From assembly GCF_000165835.1 (NCBI RefSeq), contig NC_014640.1, positions 6,882,001 to 6,946,000 on the forward strand: a stretch of 64,000 nucleotides of DNA, read 5' to 3'. A program made the translations under genes and the position numbers. Source of the stretch: Achromobacter xylosoxidans A8. Its GTDB lineage: Bacteria; Pseudomonadota; Gammaproteobacteria; Burkholderiales; Burkholderiaceae_B. Below are positions 1 to 8,821 of the stretch, piece by piece; within the stretch, counting starts at the first letter, position 1, and each line of letters opens with the position of its first letter. Under the pieces are notes generated by a model that saw only the letters and a list, made by a program, of their open reading frames with translations, made no database searches and was not told the DNA's origin.

Positions 1-1
1 T

Positions 2-823
2 GTAAATCGCACGACCACCATCGGCGAAAACGACACCACCAAGATCGGCGGCAACCGCGACATCAAGGTCACCGGCACCGACAACCTGCGCGTCGAAAAG
101 ACCCGAGATGTGTTCGTAAAGGGACATGAGGAATACACCGTCAAGGCGTCGCGCACGGTCAATGTGAAAGACGGCCTGATGGACGAGAAGTTCGACAACG
201 GCTTGAAGACGACTGTCGCGGCCAAGGGCGAGGAACGCGAGATCACTGGTCTCTTCAAGGAGACGTTGAAGAACGGCGAGCAGGTCTACGTGAACGAAGG
301 CGACTCGCTGCATCACGTGAAGACCGGCGCGCTCACGGAGAAAGCCAAGGGCAAGGTCGAACTGCTTTCCACCGACGCGAACATGGACGTCAAGGCCAAG
401 ACCGCGATGCGGGTGGAGTCCGAGACTTCCACCATGGATCTGAAGGCCAAGGGCAAGATAGACATGGAGTCGACAGGATCGACCGTGCTGGTCAAGGCCG
501 ACGGCAACATCACGTTGAAGACCCCTGCCGACGTCGTGCTGGACGCCGCTAACGTCAAAGACCTTTCCAAGGAGAGCTGGCTGCAAGCCACGCCGTTCTC
601 CATCGGCCTGGCGGTGGCAAAGGCGGAATTCGGCATGCATCGCCTGGCGCTGTTCCGCACCACGGTCATGCTGAACGGTTCCTTCACCAACTACGCCCTG
701 GTCAGCAGCATCGGCCAGCTGGTTTCCTACCGCACCACGGGCTCCAGCTATCAGTTCGACGCCGTTGCCGCGGAAAAAGTCGGCTTGGGCGCCTCGATGA
801 TGGGCCTCTGGAGCATCATCTGA
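2..823 (+). CDS. vgrG: VgrG T6SS spike protein, C-terminal part (5' truncated by window)
   Basis: The frame is open from base 2 with no start in view, so this is the last 273 residues of a longer protein; a GTG at 110 is internal. The visible part is a run of short beta-strand repeats rich in Lys, Asp, Gly and Thr (for example TKIGGNRDIKVTG near the left edge), as in the needle domain of VgrG/gp5 trimers that tip the T6SS tube. After about residue 185 the repeats give way to a more hydrophobic tail of about 85 residues ending in MMGLWSII. The genes that follow (DUF2169 adaptor, PAAR-like protein) are the usual cargo-loading partners of VgrG. I see no separate toxin domain in the tail. Family assignment is firm; the job of the tail is unknown. 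Confidence 0.85.
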   Translation, partial: VNRTTTIGENDTTKIGGNRDIKVTGTDNLRVEKTRDVFVKGHEEYTVKASRTVNVKDGLMDEKFDNGLKTTVAAKGEEREITGLFKETLKNGEQVYVNEGDSLHHVKTGALTEKAKGKVELLSTDANMDVKAKTAMRVESETSTMDLKAKGKIDMESTGSTVLVKADGNITLKTPADVVLDAANVKDLSKESWLQATPFSIGLAVAKAEFGMHRLALFRTTVMLNGSFTNYALVSSIGQLVSYRTTGSSYQFDAVAAEKVGLGASMMGLWSII

Positions 824-830
824 GGCCGCC

Positions 831-1235
831 ATGTCCGACTTCCTGAACGCCTGGCCCAGTTGGGCCAAGTGGGTGTGGCTGGGCCTGCTGCTGTCGCTGG
901 CGCAGGCCGCATACATGCTGTGGCGCGAGCGCCAGCGCCGCGCGGCGGGGCGCAGGGAGGTACAGCGGCAGGACGGCTTGCGCGCCAGCGGGCTGCCCGG
1001 CACCGCGCGGGTGACCGCCGCGCGCGACACGCGCCGCCGCATCGGCGACACCTTGTACTTCATCGTCGAACTGGACCTGGAAGTCTTCGCCACCGGTGCC
1101 ACGCCTGCCCTGTCACGCACACTCAGCGTGCCGCTGTCGCCGCTGCACCTGGGCGATTTCAGCGCTGGCAAAACCATACAGGTGCGCGTCGATCCCGCGA
1201 CCCGCGAGGTCGTCGTGGACCAGGCCACCGGATAG
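831..1235 (+). CDS. Small single-pass membrane protein in T6SS spike operon
   Basis: This 134-residue protein starts 7 bases after the VgrG stop. An N-terminal hydrophobic segment (about residues 12-31, WVWLGLLLSLAQAAYML) is followed by an Arg-rich stretch and a compact domain with alternating polar and hydrophobic residues that ends in VDPATREVVV. The overall shape resembles DUF3592-type membrane proteins, but I cannot assign the family with certainty. Its place between VgrG and the DUF2169 adaptor, in tight translational spacing (the next start is 2 bases downstream), says it belongs to the spike operon. It could be an immunity protein, a chaperone or an assembly factor; the sequence does not decide between them. 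Confidence 0.7.
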   Translation: MSDFLNAWPSWAKWVWLGLLLSLAQAAYMLWRERQRRAAGRREVQRQDGLRASGLPGTARVTAARDTRRRIGDTLYFIVELDLEVFATGATPALSRTLSVPLSPLHLGDFSAGKTIQVRVDPATREVVVDQATG

Positions 1236-1237
1236 CC

Positions 1238-3865
1238 ATGAAAACCATCAAGCCGCTACGCCTGGGCCTGCTTACCCGCCCCTACCGCTGGCAGCGCCGC
1301 GACATGTTGGGCGTCGCTGTTTTCGCGCTGGTCGACATCAGGCAAACACCCACGTTGCTCATGGACCAGGAACTGTGGAAACTGGCGGGCGCCGAAGCCG
1401 GCGGCCTGCTGGACCTGGCCACGCCCAAGCTGTGTCCGGAGGTGCTGGTTGCGGGCCACGCCTATCCGCACGATCCGGCAAGCCCTGGTGCCTGCGCCGT
1501 GCGCCTGAAGGTCGGCGCGATCGACAAGTCGCTGCTGGTGTTCGGCGACCGCTATTGGCTGGACGGCAAGGCCACCGCCCCCCAGCCGTTCGAACGCATG
1601 CGTCTGGACTGGAGCCATGCCTATGGCGGTCCAGGCTGCGCGGAAAACCCGCTGGGCCTAGGCGCACAGGAAGAAGACATCAACGGCGTGCGCGTGCGCA
1701 GGCTCCCCAACATCGAACACCCGCAAGAGCGCATCGCATCGCCCTCCCAGCGCGTGGCGCCCGCCGGTTTCACAGCCATGCCCATGGACTGGCCCCAACG
1801 GGCCGCGCTGCTGGGCCGCCAATATGGCCAACAGTGGCTGGAGCATGACTTCCCCGGCTTCGCATCCGACATGGACTGGCGCTTCTTCAACGCCGCCCCG
1901 GCCGACCAATGGGGCGCTCCCAACGCGGCCTTGGCCGGCGGCACGGAGTACGAGCTATGGAACATGCACCCGGACCAGCCGGTGCAGCGGGGCCGCTTGC
2001 CCGATTGGCGCGCCCGCTGCTTCGTCAGCCGCCATGCCGATGGCAACGCACTTGAAGAAGTCGCGTTGCGCCTGACTACGGCCTGGTTCTTCCCCGACCG
2101 CGCACAACTTGCGCTGATCTGGCATGGCGCGCTGCCGGTGCGCGAAGACGACGCGGCCGATATCCTGCACCTCATGCCCGCGCTCGAACACGCCGGCCAG
2201 GCCCGCGATATGGCCCATTATCAGGCCGTGGTGGGGCAGCGCCTCGATGCGGAGCTCGGCGCCGTCTACGCCTTGCTCGATGCACAGCTGGTGCCGGAAG
2301 ACATCTGCGGCGAACTGCCGCAAGCCGCAATGGAGGCTACCGTACAGCGGCCGTCGAATCGCAACATCTATGCCGGCGCAGCCCGGCGCCATGCCCGCGA
2401 ACGCGAATCGCTGCTCGCCCAAGGCCTGGATCCCGATCTGTACATGGTTCCCCTGGAGCCGCCACCGCAAGCGCCGAGCCTGTCCGATCTGCCGCAGACG
2501 ATACTGCGCATGCAGCAGGAGCTGGAGGAGGCCAAACGCTTGTCCAGCGGCCCCGCGGCGCGTGCCCTGGCCGACCCCAACCTGCCGTCCATGGTTGCAG
2601 TCGCGGGCGTCGACATGGACGCGCTGCGCAAGCTGGACGATGACGGCAAGCTGCCGGCCGGCTTCGATCCGCGCGTGGTGAAGCGGCATATCGCCGACTT
2701 CGACGCCAACCCTCACACGCAGGCCGGACGTGGCGCGCAGGACGCCCCGGGTTCGCCGCCGCCGCTCGGCCAGACCCTGGGTCCGCAGGTGCATCAGGCA
2801 TATCAACAATCGGCGCATCAGTTTGCGCCGCCCCCGCCCATGCCGCCGTTGCGCGCGCGGCGCACACGCATGAAGCTGGAAGCGCGCCTGAAAGGCAACC
2901 GCGATTGCCGGGATATGAACCTGACCGGCGCGGATCTGAGCGGAATGGATCTTTCCGGTGTCGACTTCCAGCGCGCCATACTGGCCGGCGCCAAGCTCGC
3001 CGACGCGCGCCTGGATGGCTGCAACTTGACCGACGCCGTGCTTGCCGGCGCCGACCTGACACGCGCCAGCATGCGCGGCGCCGATATGTCGCGCGCGAAC
3101 CTGGGCCGCACGCAATGCGTGCAGACGGATTTCACGGACAGCCGGATCCAGGACACTACCTGGGACCATGCGAACTGCGAAGAATGCCGCTTTGCCGGCA
3201 GCACCTGGTTGCTGGGACGCCTGCATCAGGCTCGCCTGCGCGGCTGCGACCTGAGCGGCGCTTCGTTCGAGCAATGGGCCACGATAAATGCCAATTTCGA
3301 AGACTGCCGCTTTCACGGCGCGCGGCTGAATCAATGCGTGTTCATGCAAGGAACAATGGCGAACGCCGATTTTTCCCGCGCGGACCTGCAGCGCGTCAGC
3401 TTCATGGACGTGGCGTTTTCCGGCCGCTTCAGCCTGGAGAGCGGCACGCTCGATGGCTGCGCCTTCGCCGGCCGTGTGGAGCTTGCCGGCGCCTGCCTGC
3501 GCGGAATGCAGTTCAAAGTGGGCAGCGCGCGCGGCGCCATGCTCGACCGGGCCGACATGCGCGGCGCGCAGCTTGCCGCCAGCGATTTTTCGAACTGCAG
3601 CCTGCGGGAAGCGGACCTCAGCAGCGTCACCGCCCCCGATACACACTTCGTACGCGCCGATTTCACTGGCGCGCGCCTGCGCAACGCCAATCTGATCAAC
3701 AGCCTGCTCGGCAAGGCCATCCTGTTGCGCGCCGATCTGACAGGCGCCAACCTCTTTCGCGCGGATGTCGCGCAGGCGCTGATCGACGGCAGCACCGGAC
3801 TGGACGACGCCTATACCCAGGGCGCCAAGCCCTGGCCCGCCCGGCAGCCGGAGAACGCCGCATGA
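1238..3865 (+). CDS. DUF2169 T6SS adaptor fused to C-terminal pentapeptide repeats
   Basis: The chosen ATG (MKTIKPLRLG) gives 875 residues; the reading frame is open further upstream, but that stretch overlaps the previous gene and looks like shadow coding. Residues 1 to about 330 match the DUF2169 pattern (a conserved start, ERMRLDWSHAYGGPG, and the WRFFNAAPADQ region). DUF2169 proteins are known as adaptors that help load PAAR-like or DUF4150 effectors onto VgrG. A helical, Pro-rich linker follows. From about residue 555 to 860 there are many A(D/N)Lxx pentapeptide repeats (GADLSGMDLSGVDF and similar), predicted to form a right-handed beta-helix. The stop overlaps the next start (ATGA), implying translational coupling. 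A fused adaptor and beta-helix is notable because no catalytic toxin domain is seen. Confidence 0.85.
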   Translation: MKTIKPLRLGLLTRPYRWQRRDMLGVAVFALVDIRQTPTLLMDQELWKLAGAEAGGLLDLATPKLCPEVLVAGHAYPHDPASPGACAVRLKVGAIDKSLLVFGDRYWLDGKATAPQPFERMRLDWSHAYGGPGCAENPLGLGAQEEDINGVRVRRLPNIEHPQERIASPSQRVAPAGFTAMPMDWPQRAALLGRQYGQQWLEHDFPGFASDMDWRFFNAAPADQWGAPNAALAGGTEYELWNMHPDQPVQRGRLPDWRARCFVSRHADGNALEEVALRLTTAWFFPDRAQLALIWHGALPVREDDAADILHLMPALEHAGQARDMAHYQAVVGQRLDAELGAVYALLDAQLVPEDICGELPQAAMEATVQRPSNRNIYAGAARRHARERESLLAQGLDPDLYMVPLEPPPQAPSLSDLPQTILRMQQELEEAKRLSSGPAARALADPNLPSMVAVAGVDMDALRKLDDDGKLPAGFDPRVVKRHIADFDANPHTQAGRGAQDAPGSPPPLGQTLGPQVHQAYQQSAHQFAPPPPMPPLRARRTRMKLEARLKGNRDCRDMNLTGADLSGMDLSGVDFQRAILAGAKLADARLDGCNLTDAVLAGADLTRASMRGADMSRANLGRTQCVQTDFTDSRIQDTTWDHANCEECRFAGSTWLLGRLHQARLRGCDLSGASFEQWATINANFEDCRFHGARLNQCVFMQGTMANADFSRADLQRVSFMDVAFSGRFSLESGTLDGCAFAGRVELAGACLRGMQFKVGSARGAMLDRADMRGAQLAASDFSNCSLREADLSSVTAPDTHFVRADFTGARLRNANLINSLLGKAILLRADLTGANLFRADVAQALIDGSTGLDDAYTQGAKPWPARQPENAA

Positions 3866-4920
3866 ACCTGGATCAATTGCTGGACCAAGTGCGCCATGGC
3901 GAACCGATAGCGCACCTCAGCCTGGCCGGCCAGGACCTGCGCGGCCTGGATCTGGCCGGCGCATTTTTCGACCAGGTGGATTTGAGCGGCGCCACGATGA
4001 GCGATTGCCAGTTGCAGGACAGCCAGTTCATCAACTGCGTGCTGACCGGCCTGAACGCCGCCGGCGCCAATCTGGATACAGCGCGGCTGTTCCGCTGCCA
4101 GGCCCGCGGCCTGGTGCTGGACCGCAGTCACGCCCATGGCGTCAGTTTTACCGAATGCGATCTGGGCCAGGCCAGCCTGGAACAGGCCGAGCTGAGGGAG
4201 GCTTCCTTCAACTCCACCTCGCTCGAAGCCGCCTCCTTCCGGTCTGCCCGCCTGGAACGCTCGATCTTCTCGCGCAGCACGTTGGCACGCGCCGACCTGT
4301 CGCAGGCCTGGATGAGCTTCACCCTGTTCCACCAGCTGGACCTGCGCAGCATCGCGCTGGCGGGCGCCAGCGCGGAAAGCACCATGTTCATCGAATGCAA
4401 TCTGGCAGGCCAGGATTTCGCCTCGCAAGCCTACCCGCTCTGCCATTTCACCGACTGCCAGCTGGATGCCGCGGATTTCCGCAATACCGATCTGCGCCAG
4501 GCCGGCTTCAAGGGCGCATCACTGCGCGACGCGCGCTTCGCTGGAGCATCTGCGCCCCAAGGCTTGTTCCCTCAGGCGGATCTGAGCGGCGCTGACCTGC
4601 AAGGCGGCCGCTTCGACGGCGCCATCTGGGCCGAGGCGACGTTGGACGGCGCCTCCTTGCGTGGCGCCAGCCTTTCCTTGTGTGTCTTCCAGCGCGCGCG
4701 TTGCGCCAACGCCGATTTCCGCGGCGCCAATCTGACCGACGCCGATTTCTCGCTGGCCGACCTGGGCCAGGCCGACCTGCGCGATGCCACCTTCCTGCGC
4801 ACGCGCATGCATCGCGCATTGACGCAAGGCACTCGCTGGACGCAACGCCGCGGCATCATCGAAAACGACGGGCCCCTGCTGGAAGCCGAACTCTGGTCGG
4901 CCGGGCGCGCCACCACTTGA
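3862..4920 (+). CDS. Pentapeptide-repeat protein of T6SS spike operon
   Basis: This 352-residue protein starts at an ATG that overlaps the stop of the DUF2169 fusion by 4 bases (MNLDQLLDQV). After a short helical N-terminus, from about residue 20 almost the whole chain is pentapeptide repeats of the A(D/N)LxG type (SLAGQDLRGLDLAGAFF, SGADLQGGRFDGA), which predict one long right-handed beta-helix. No signal peptide, transmembrane segment or catalytic motif is visible. It probably derives from duplication of the repeat half of its upstream neighbour. In T6SS operons such proteins are usually of unknown role. Pentapeptide proteins elsewhere (Qnr, MfpA) mimic DNA and bind gyrase, but nothing here proves that activity. 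Confidence 0.85.
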   Translation: MNLDQLLDQVRHGEPIAHLSLAGQDLRGLDLAGAFFDQVDLSGATMSDCQLQDSQFINCVLTGLNAAGANLDTARLFRCQARGLVLDRSHAHGVSFTECDLGQASLEQAELREASFNSTSLEAASFRSARLERSIFSRSTLARADLSQAWMSFTLFHQLDLRSIALAGASAESTMFIECNLAGQDFASQAYPLCHFTDCQLDAADFRNTDLRQAGFKGASLRDARFAGASAPQGLFPQADLSGADLQGGRFDGAIWAEATLDGASLRGASLSLCVFQRARCANADFRGANLTDADFSLADLGQADLRDATFLRTRMHRALTQGTRWTQRRGIIENDGPLLEAELWSAGRATT

Positions 4921-4954
4921 CCCCGCGTGCGGCATCGCCGCCCACTCATCGCAC

Positions 4955-4960
4955 AAGGAG
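4955..4960 (+). promoter_or_regulatory. Shine-Dalgarno site of the DUF4150 gene
   Basis: An AAGGAG sequence 6 bases before ATG 4967 is a near-perfect ribosome binding site and fixes the start. It is much stronger than the sites of the coupled genes upstream, suggesting the tip protein is made in higher amount. Confidence 0.7.
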
Positions 4961-4966
4961 ATAAAT

Positions 4967-5350
4967 ATGCTCGCAGTCTGCCAGTTGCCCAGCCTGGCCG
5001 TGGGCGTGCCGGATGTCTGCAAGACGCCCGTGCCGCCGGTGCCGCATATCGATACGGCCACATCGTCCATGGGGATCCCGGTGGTCTGGAACGTATGGTT
5101 GATGGCCGCGCCCGTGCACAACATGGCGACCCTGATACCCGTCACGCTGGGTGATACCGCCGGCGTGGGCGGCGGCCTGATCTCGCAGACCTTCATGGGG
5201 CAGTCGCGCTACATGACGGGCGCGTTCACCATGCTGGTGCGTGGCGCGCCCATCGTCCGCATGACCAGCCTGACCTTGCAGAACACCATCAATGCGCCCG
5301 GCTTCAAGGTGTACTCGCCGCAGCCTGTGATGGTCGTGCTGACGGCCTGA
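4967..5350 (+). CDS. DUF4150 PAAR-like T6SS tip protein
   Basis: This 127-residue protein has the DUF4150 layout: a Cys/Pro-rich N-terminus (VCKTPVPPVPH), a GxMxxPVVWNVWLMAAPVHN-like centre, then SRYMTGAFTMLVRGAPIVRM and a short C-terminus. DUF4150 is the PAAR-like fold that caps the VgrG spike, often with a toxin fused to its C-terminus. Here the protein ends right after the fold (PVMVVLTA), so it is a bare tip. The gene has a strong ribosome binding site and closes the spike operon; the next gene is convergent, with a gap of only 15 bases. With DUF2169 upstream it forms the known adaptor/PAAR-like pair. Confidence 0.85.
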   Translation: MLAVCQLPSLAVGVPDVCKTPVPPVPHIDTATSSMGIPVVWNVWLMAAPVHNMATLIPVTLGDTAGVGGGLISQTFMGQSRYMTGAFTMLVRGAPIVRMTSLTLQNTINAPGFKVYSPQPVMVVLTA

Positions 5351-5365
5351 ACAGGCCGCGCCCGC

Positions 5366-6733
5366 CTACAGTTCGCCGTAGGAATGCAGCCCCGACAGGA
5401 ACATGTTCACGCCCAGGAAAGCGAAGCCGGTGATCAGCAGCCCCATCAGCGCCCAATAGGCCGCCATGGTGCCGCGCAGGCCCTTGATCAAGCGCATGTG
5501 CAGCCAGGCCGCGTAGTTGAGCCAGACGATCAGCGCCCAGGTTTCCTTGGGGTCCCACTGCCAGTACGCGCCCCAGGCGTCGGCCGCCCACAGCGCGCCC
5601 AGGATGGTGGCGACCGTGAAGAACGCGAAACCGATCGCGATGGCGCGATACATGATGTCGTCCAGCACCTCCAGCGACGGCAGCGCCGCGGCGATGCGGC
5701 GGCGGCCCAGCAGGATGGCGCCCACGATCACCGCCCCCACGCCGAAATACAGCATCCAGGTGGCCGACAGGCCGTCGGTGCGGAACACCATGGGCTCGGC
5801 GCACAGCAGCACGCCCAGCACGAACAACGGCGCCAGCTTGGCCCAGGACGTAGTCTGCCCATGCTGCTTGACCAGGTAGGCAAAGCCCACCATCGCCGCC
5901 AGCGAGAACGTGCCGTAGCCGATGAAGTTGGCGGGAACGTGCAGTTTCATCCACCAGCTCTTGAGCGCCGGTACCAGCGGCTGGATCTGCCCGGCGTCGC
6001 GCGTGAACGAGTACCACAGCAGGAACACCACGGCCGACGTCACCACCAGCATCACGAAGCCGCCCAGCGCGCGCGTGGCGTACTTGCGTTCGTAGTAGAG
6101 GTAGAACAACGCCGTGATCAGCGCGAACAGCACGAACACTTCGTACAGGTTGCTGACCGGGATGTGGCCCAGGTCCGGCCCCATCAAGTGCCCCTCGCGC
6201 CAGCGCACCAAGAGGCCGGTGACGCCGGCGAACACCGCGCCCCAGCTCAGTGCCGTGCCGAGCCAGGCGGCGGTGGGACTGAAGAAGCCGATCCAGTAGC
6301 AGACCATGGCCAGCGCGAACAGCGCGCACATCCACAGGATCGCCGATTGCGAGGAGAACAGGTACTTCAGGAAGAACACCTGCTCGGCCCGGGCCAGGTC
6401 GTTGCCGTACAGCATCAACGCCAGTCCGGCCGCAATCGCACAGGCGATCATCAGGTGGCGCAGCGGGCGCCACAGCCAGCCCATCCAGGCCAGCACCGGC
6501 ACGGTGCCGCACAGGATGATCTTCTCGTAGTAGTCCATCGCGTTGCTGTAGCGGGTCAGCGCGAAGCCCGCGCCCACCGACAGCAGCAGGAAGAAGACGG
6601 CGTCGGTCCAGTCAGGCCTGCCGCGCTGCGCGCGGCTGTCGCCGGTTTCGGACAAGGCGTCCTGCCAGAGCTGATCGGGCGAGGCGGCCCGCGCTTGCGG
6701 CGAGGAGGGATGCGTAGTGGTCGTAGTGGACAT
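5366..6733 (-). CDS. ccsB: System II cytochrome c biogenesis protein CcsB (CcsA/ResC family)
   Basis: The start at 6733 (MSTTTTTHPS) gives 455 residues; an in-frame upstream extension lies inside resB and is rejected. The protein is polytopic and carries the heme-handling WWD signature (WGAYWQWDPKETWALIVWLN) near its C-terminus, the hallmark of CcsA/ResC proteins that pass heme to apocytochromes in the periplasm together with ResB. It follows resB by 8 bases, so the two form an operon and probably one complex. Naming varies between groups: this WWD protein is called CcsA, CcsB or ResC. The cytochrome c4 gene next upstream is a likely client. Confidence 0.93.
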   Translation of the reverse strand: MSTTTTTHPSSPQARAASPDQLWQDALSETGDSRAQRGRPDWTDAVFFLLLSVGAGFALTRYSNAMDYYEKIILCGTVPVLAWMGWLWRPLRHLMIACAIAAGLALMLYGNDLARAEQVFFLKYLFSSQSAILWMCALFALAMVCYWIGFFSPTAAWLGTALSWGAVFAGVTGLLVRWREGHLMGPDLGHIPVSNLYEVFVLFALITALFYLYYERKYATRALGGFVMLVVTSAVVFLLWYSFTRDAGQIQPLVPALKSWWMKLHVPANFIGYGTFSLAAMVGFAYLVKQHGQTTSWAKLAPLFVLGVLLCAEPMVFRTDGLSATWMLYFGVGAVIVGAILLGRRRIAAALPSLEVLDDIMYRAIAIGFAFFTVATILGALWAADAWGAYWQWDPKETWALIVWLNYAAWLHMRLIKGLRGTMAAYWALMGLLITGFAFLGVNMFLSGLHSYGEL

Positions 6734-6741
6734 AGGAAACC

Positions 6742-8820
6742 TTAAGACCTCTTCTGGCGCAGCAGCGCCTGCTTGAAGCGTTCGAACTCCTGGTTGAAGT
6801 CGAGTGTACGCTTCTGGGACGTCATGGCCGCCAGGACGCTGCTGCCGTTGCCTTGCGGCTTGACCCAGATCCAGATGCGGCGGTCTCGAATATAGAACAT
6901 CGAGAACACACCCAGGACCAGCAGCAGGCTGCCCAGGTACACGGTGTTCTTGCCCGGCGTGCGGCTGACTTGGAACACGCTGGCTTGTACATGCTGGAAA
7001 TCCGCCAGCGACAGGAACACCGGCGCCGGGTAGACGGTCAGGTCCGACAGCGCCGCCACCGCCAGCCGCGACCACACCGCGGCGCGTTCCGCGTCCGGGC
7101 CCTCGACGGCCACCGCCGGCAAGCCGGCGCGCTCGCGCTCGATGGCACGCAATTCATTCATGCTGGCGCCGATCAGGCGGATCACCACGTCGGCCGCTCG
7201 TTCCAAGTCCTGCGGCGGCGTGTTGGCCTGCAGGAACGCCGCCACGGCCTGCAGACCGCCGGAGGCAAAGGTTTCCAGGGCGCGCTCGGCAGCCGTCTGC
7301 AGCGGCTGGCGATCCATCCCCGCCGGGCTGTTGCGTTCCGCGAAGCGGCGCGCGGCTTCCTGGCGCGCCGCGGGGTCGGCCAGGGTCGCGCGCAGTCGCA
7401 TGAATTCGGCGATCGAGCTGTCGTCATCCGCCGGAATGCGCAGATAGCGGAAGGGTTCGGAGGCGTTGTTGCGCACCCCGGCCAGGAACACGGCGGCGCC
7501 GTCCAGTTCCACGGGCAGCATGTAATTCTGGAATTCGTGGGCCTGGCCGGCGTCGTCGATCAGCTTGTATTCGACGCTGGGGCCGACGTTGCGCAGGTTT
7601 TCGTTCTTCTTGCCCGCGGCGCTGCCGGACACCGACGCGACGTGTTCGGCGAAGCTCTGGTTGCCGCCCTTGGGGTCGCCGCGAGTCAGGTCTTCCACGT
7701 TGATGGGCCGCAGGGCGGTGATTTCAACGCCCATGCTACGCGCGCCACGAGCAGTGTGAGCGGTTACTTCGCTGGTCTTGCCCACCGTACCGTCAACGGC
7801 AAAGGTAGCGGGGTCAGATCCTACTAGCGGGTAGCCTTTCAGCACCACCGTGCTGCCGCCGTCGTCGAAGCTGGACTGGTAGACCGTCATGCCCTTGAAG
7901 CGCAGCGGCTCATTGACCTCGATGGTGGAATCAAAGCTCTTGCCGGTATCCGGGTCGGTGACCTCGACCTCGCTGGCGAAGCGGCTGGGCATGCCGGTGG
8001 AGTAATAGTCGACCACGAACTTCTTGAGCTTCAGCGTGAAGGGCATGGGCTGCACCAGGGCGCCGTCGCCCACCATCACGACCGCGGTGCTGGCCTGGCC
8101 GCCCTCGGGCACCAGCACGCTGGCGCGGAAGCTCGGGTTGTCGACCGACAGGCGACCGCTTTCCGGCACTTCCGAGATCAGCATGTTTTCGACGATGGGT
8201 TTCTTGTCGCCGAACATGACCTGCAGGCGCACCGGCAATTCGCTGTCCAGCAGGCCGCCGATGCAGATGATGACCATGGCGGCGTGGGCGAACACATAGC
8301 CCAGCCGGTTGGCGCTGCCCTTCTTGGCCGCCAGCAGCACCCCATCCGCATCCTGGCGTTCGCGCACGGCATAGCCCAGCCGGCCCAGCAGGGATTTCAG
8401 GCCCGCAGCGGTCTGCGGCACGTCGGTGGGTTCTTCGGTTTCGACGCGGTGCGGGAAGGCGCGCAGGCTGCTGGCGCGCACATGCTCGCGGAACGAGCGC
8501 GCATCGCGCAGCATCTTGGGCGCATTGCGGATCAGGCAGACCGAGGTCGACACGACCAGAAAGCCCATGATCAGCAGGAACCACCAGCTGTTGTAGACGT
8601 GCCAGATGGAAAACTTGTCGAACACTTCAAACCAGAACGGCCCGAACTGGTCGATGTAGTTGTTCGACGAGCGGTTCTGCTGCAGCACGGTCCCCACCAG
8701 GCTCGCCACGCAGATAAACATCAGCAAGCTGACGGCAAAACGCATCGAGCCCAGCAATTCGAAGAAATCGCCGGGCAGGCTGCGCAGGGAGGGACGGGAG
8801 TGTGTACGTGTCGAATTCAT
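6742..8820 (-). CDS. resB: System II cytochrome c biogenesis protein ResB
   Basis: This 692-residue protein has the ResB layout: transmembrane segments in the N-terminal third (FAVSLLMFICVASLVGTVLQ; WWFLLIMGFLVVSTSVCLI; VFAHAAMVIICIGGLL), a large periplasmic domain, and a last segment near residue 640 (VYLGSLLLVLGVFSMFYI). ResB acts with the WWD protein downstream to attach heme covalently to CxxCH motifs. The ATG at 8820 follows directly on the T-tract of a strong hairpin and has no visible ribosome binding site. The true start could instead be the Met at residue 26 (MRFAVSLLMF), although the residues before it fit the family. Confidence 0.92.
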   Translation of the reverse strand: MNSTRTHSRPSLRSLPGDFFELLGSMRFAVSLLMFICVASLVGTVLQQNRSSNNYIDQFGPFWFEVFDKFSIWHVYNSWWFLLIMGFLVVSTSVCLIRNAPKMLRDARSFREHVRASSLRAFPHRVETEEPTDVPQTAAGLKSLLGRLGYAVRERQDADGVLLAAKKGSANRLGYVFAHAAMVIICIGGLLDSELPVRLQVMFGDKKPIVENMLISEVPESGRLSVDNPSFRASVLVPEGGQASTAVVMVGDGALVQPMPFTLKLKKFVVDYYSTGMPSRFASEVEVTDPDTGKSFDSTIEVNEPLRFKGMTVYQSSFDDGGSTVVLKGYPLVGSDPATFAVDGTVGKTSEVTAHTARGARSMGVEITALRPINVEDLTRGDPKGGNQSFAEHVASVSGSAAGKKNENLRNVGPSVEYKLIDDAGQAHEFQNYMLPVELDGAAVFLAGVRNNASEPFRYLRIPADDDSSIAEFMRLRATLADPAARQEAARRFAERNSPAGMDRQPLQTAAERALETFASGGLQAVAAFLQANTPPQDLERAADVVIRLIGASMNELRAIERERAGLPAVAVEGPDAERAAVWSRLAVAALSDLTVYPAPVFLSLADFQHVQASVFQVSRTPGKNTVYLGSLLLVLGVFSMFYIRDRRIWIWVKPQGNGSSVLAAMTSQKRTLDFNQEFERFKQALLRQKRS

Positions 8821-8821
8821 G

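Noticed and set aside
860..1237. Upstream extension of the DUF2169 gene in the same frame
   Set aside because: It overlaps the small membrane protein gene and reads as Arg/Ala-rich shadow; the DUF2169 domain starts at the ATG 1238.
1955..3646. A 563-residue open frame opposite the DUF2169-pentapeptide gene
   Set aside because: Low-complexity Ala/Gly/His translation, produced by the repeated codon pattern of the pentapeptide repeats.
1..5350. Recent mobile element carrying the T6SS module
   Set aside because: No transposase, integrase, tRNA or flanking repeats are seen, and composition looks like the rest.
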